Shown here piece after piece: positions 6,226 to 7,439 of a stretch of DNA of 7,439 nucleotides; position 1 is the stretch's first letter, and each line of letters opens with the position of its first letter. The notes beneath the pieces were generated by a model that saw only the letters and a program-made list of their open reading frames with translations, was not told the DNA's origin and did no database searches. This stretch comes from Ignavibacteria bacterium UBA4661. Lineage in GTDB: Bacteria > Bacteroidota > Ignavibacteria > Kapaibacteriales > UBA4661. Position numbers and translations under genes: made by a program. The stretch is from positions 2,987 to 10,425 of the forward strand of contig DHLT01000286.1 of the NCBI GenBank assembly GCA_002405405.1, in the 5' to 3' direction.

Positions 6226-7439
6226 ATGCCTACACTCCAGTTCAAAGGGAAAACATTTGTGCAAAACCACCATTTGGCGGTGAAGTATCATCAATTAGTG
6301 CCAAACAAAGAATTGAGTGTAACCGATACAGTGTCTTTGCATGATAACTTGATTATCCATGGCGACAATCTCAAAGCACTCAAAGCCCTGCTCCCAACAT
6401 ACGCGGGCAAAGTAAAGTGCATTTACATAGACCCGCCCTACAATACTGGCAATGAGAATTGGGTCTATAACGACAATGTCAATAGCCCTATGATAAAAGA
6501 ATGGTTGGGCAGTGTCGTTGATAGAGAGGATATGACACGTCATGATAAATGGCTCTGTATGATGATGCCGCGATTGAAATTGCTTCGGGAATTATTGAGT
6601 GAGGATGGTGTTATTTTTATTTCGATTGATGATAACGAACAACACAATCTGCGATGTTTGTTAGATGAAGTTTTTGGTCAAGAGAATTTTATTCAAAATA
6701 TTATTTGGCAGAAAAAATATAGCCCTCAAAATGATGCTAAGTATTTTTCAGACATGCACGACTTTGTTATTTGTTACGCCAAGAATAAAATTGAAAGTGA
6801 GCAAAAATTCGGATGGGAGCGAAATTTATTAGAAAGAACAGAAGAAATGAATGACCGATATTCAAACCCTGATAACGATAAAAGGGGAAATTGGAAATCA
6901 TCTGATTTTAGCCCAAAAACCTACTCAAAAGAATATGACTATCCAATTACATTGCCAAGTGGTAGAGTCGTAAATCCACCAAGAGGAAGAAGTTGGAGTA
7001 CTTCAAAAGAAAATTTTGAAAAACTTATTGTTGATAACAGGATTTGGTTTGGTGAAAATGGTAACAATATCCCCTCTGTTAAGAAATTTCTTACGGAAGT
7101 GAAGCAAGGTGTAGTGCCTATTTCAATTTGGTTTTACCAAGATGTTGGCCACAACCAAGAGGCAAAGCAAGAACTCAAAGAGATGTTTGATGATGTTGGG
7201 GTGTCATTTGACACACCAAAACCCTTACGATTATTAAAAAGAATTATCCAAATCGCTACAAATGAAAACGACATCATTCTCGACAGCTTTGCAGGATCGG
7301 GTACTACTGCCCATGCAGTATTAGCGCTCAACAAAGAAGATGGTGGCAACTTAAAATTTATCATGGTCGAGCAAGAAGAGTATTCTGATAGTATAACAGC
7401 CGAAAGAGTTCGCAGAGTTATACAAGGCATACCAACTGC
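6226..7439 (+). CDS. adenine-specific DNA methyltransferase, Type III Mod-like (3' end outside window)
   Basis: An open frame starts at the ATG at 6226 and runs 404 codons to the window edge with no stop. Its start, MPTLQFKGKTFVQNHH, matches the conserved N-terminus of a Mod-like DNA methyltransferase family (PF01555). The N6-adenine methylation motif IV, DPPY, is at 69-72 within KCIYIDPPYNTGNENW. The SAM-binding motif I, DSFAGSGTT, is at 353-361. Motif IV before motif I is the beta-class order, as in Type III Mod subunits. RHDKWLCMMMPRLKLLRELL (105-124) and VIFISIDDNE (129-138) are also conserved. Residues about 160-300 between the motifs should hold the target-recognition domain. Ten of 18 arginines use AGA/AGG, unlike the neighbouring genes, and about 6721-7080 is roughly 35% GC against about 44% for 6361-6600 by hand count. 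Type III Mods usually run to 550-650 residues, so the C-terminus and any res partner lie outside. A solitary methyltransferase remains possible. Confidence 0.92.
   Translation, partial: MPTLQFKGKTFVQNHHLAVKYHQLVPNKELSVTDTVSLHDNLIIHGDNLKALKALLPTYAGKVKCIYIDPPYNTGNENWVYNDNVNSPMIKEWLGSVVDREDMTRHDKWLCMMMPRLKLLRELLSEDGVIFISIDDNEQHNLRCLLDEVFGQENFIQNIIWQKKYSPQNDAKYFSDMHDFVICYAKNKIESEQKFGWERNLLERTEEMNDRYSNPDNDKRGNWKSSDFSPKTYSKEYDYPITLPSGRVVNPPRGRSWSTSKENFEKLIVDNRIWFGENGNNIPSVKKFLTEVKQGVVPISIWFYQDVGHNQEAKQELKEMFDDVGVSFDTPKPLRLLKRIIQIATNENDIILDSFAGSGTTAHAVLALNKEDGGNLKFIMVEQEEYSDSITAERVRRVIQGIPT

Noticed and set aside
7134..7430. 98-residue reverse-strand frame opposite the methyltransferase
   Set aside because: It overlies the conserved VGHNQEAKQEL and FAGSGTT region of mod and is best explained as its shadow.
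6226..7439. Phase-variable simple repeats in mod, as in Type III phasevarions
   Set aside because: No tandem tetra- or pentanucleotide repeats or long homopolymer tracts are present in the visible part of the gene.

Overview
The window is a densely coding, AT-leaning chromosomal segment with every supported gene on the + strand. It holds seven protein genes, the first and last cut by the window edges, and no tRNA, rRNA, CRISPR array or insertion sequence that I can see. Promoter and start-site style point to the Bacteroidota/FCB side of the bacteria. The yceI promoter reads TTTG-N19-TATTTTTG, an exact fit to the Bacteroidota sigma-A pattern (TTTG, about 19 bases, TAnnTTTG), and most starts lack a Shine-Dalgarno sequence. 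The exact lineage cannot be fixed from this window.

Layout: (1) 1-777, the C-terminal part of a SAM-dependent methyltransferase carrying a methyltransferase regulatory domain. (2) 915-2840, a full-length glutamine-hydrolysing asparagine synthetase (AsnB family). (3) 2841-3659, a self-contained unit: promoter with two TGTGTT-N3-ACACA operator-like boxes exactly 50 bp apart, a Shine-Dalgarno sequence, a secreted YceI-family lipocalin-like protein, and a strong intrinsic terminator. (4) 3695-6183, glucose-1-phosphate thymidylyltransferase (RfbA/RmlA), a TPR protein of unknown role and a small CoA-binding-domain protein, separated by gaps of 27 and 39 bases and probably co-transcribed. (5) 6226 to the end, the start of a beta-class adenine DNA methyltransferase resembling Type III Mod subunits; its stop lies beyond the window.

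The genes do not form one obvious pathway. RfbA makes dTDP-glucose for cell-surface sugars, and AsnB-family enzymes can serve asparagine synthesis or amidation of surface sugars or peptides. YceI is a periplasmic binding protein. The CoA-binding and TPR proteins look like host housekeeping or accessory genes. The DNA methyltransferase stands apart: over half its arginines use AGA/AGG codons, nearly absent from the other six genes, and its central region is more AT-rich. It is probably horizontally acquired and may mark the edge of a restriction-modification or defence locus. I did not find a convincing undescribed multi-gene system. The most interesting unexplained signals are the paired operator-like boxes at yceI and the foreign-looking methyltransferase sitting 42 bases behind a host gene. 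No gene-free stretch exceeds about 170 bases.
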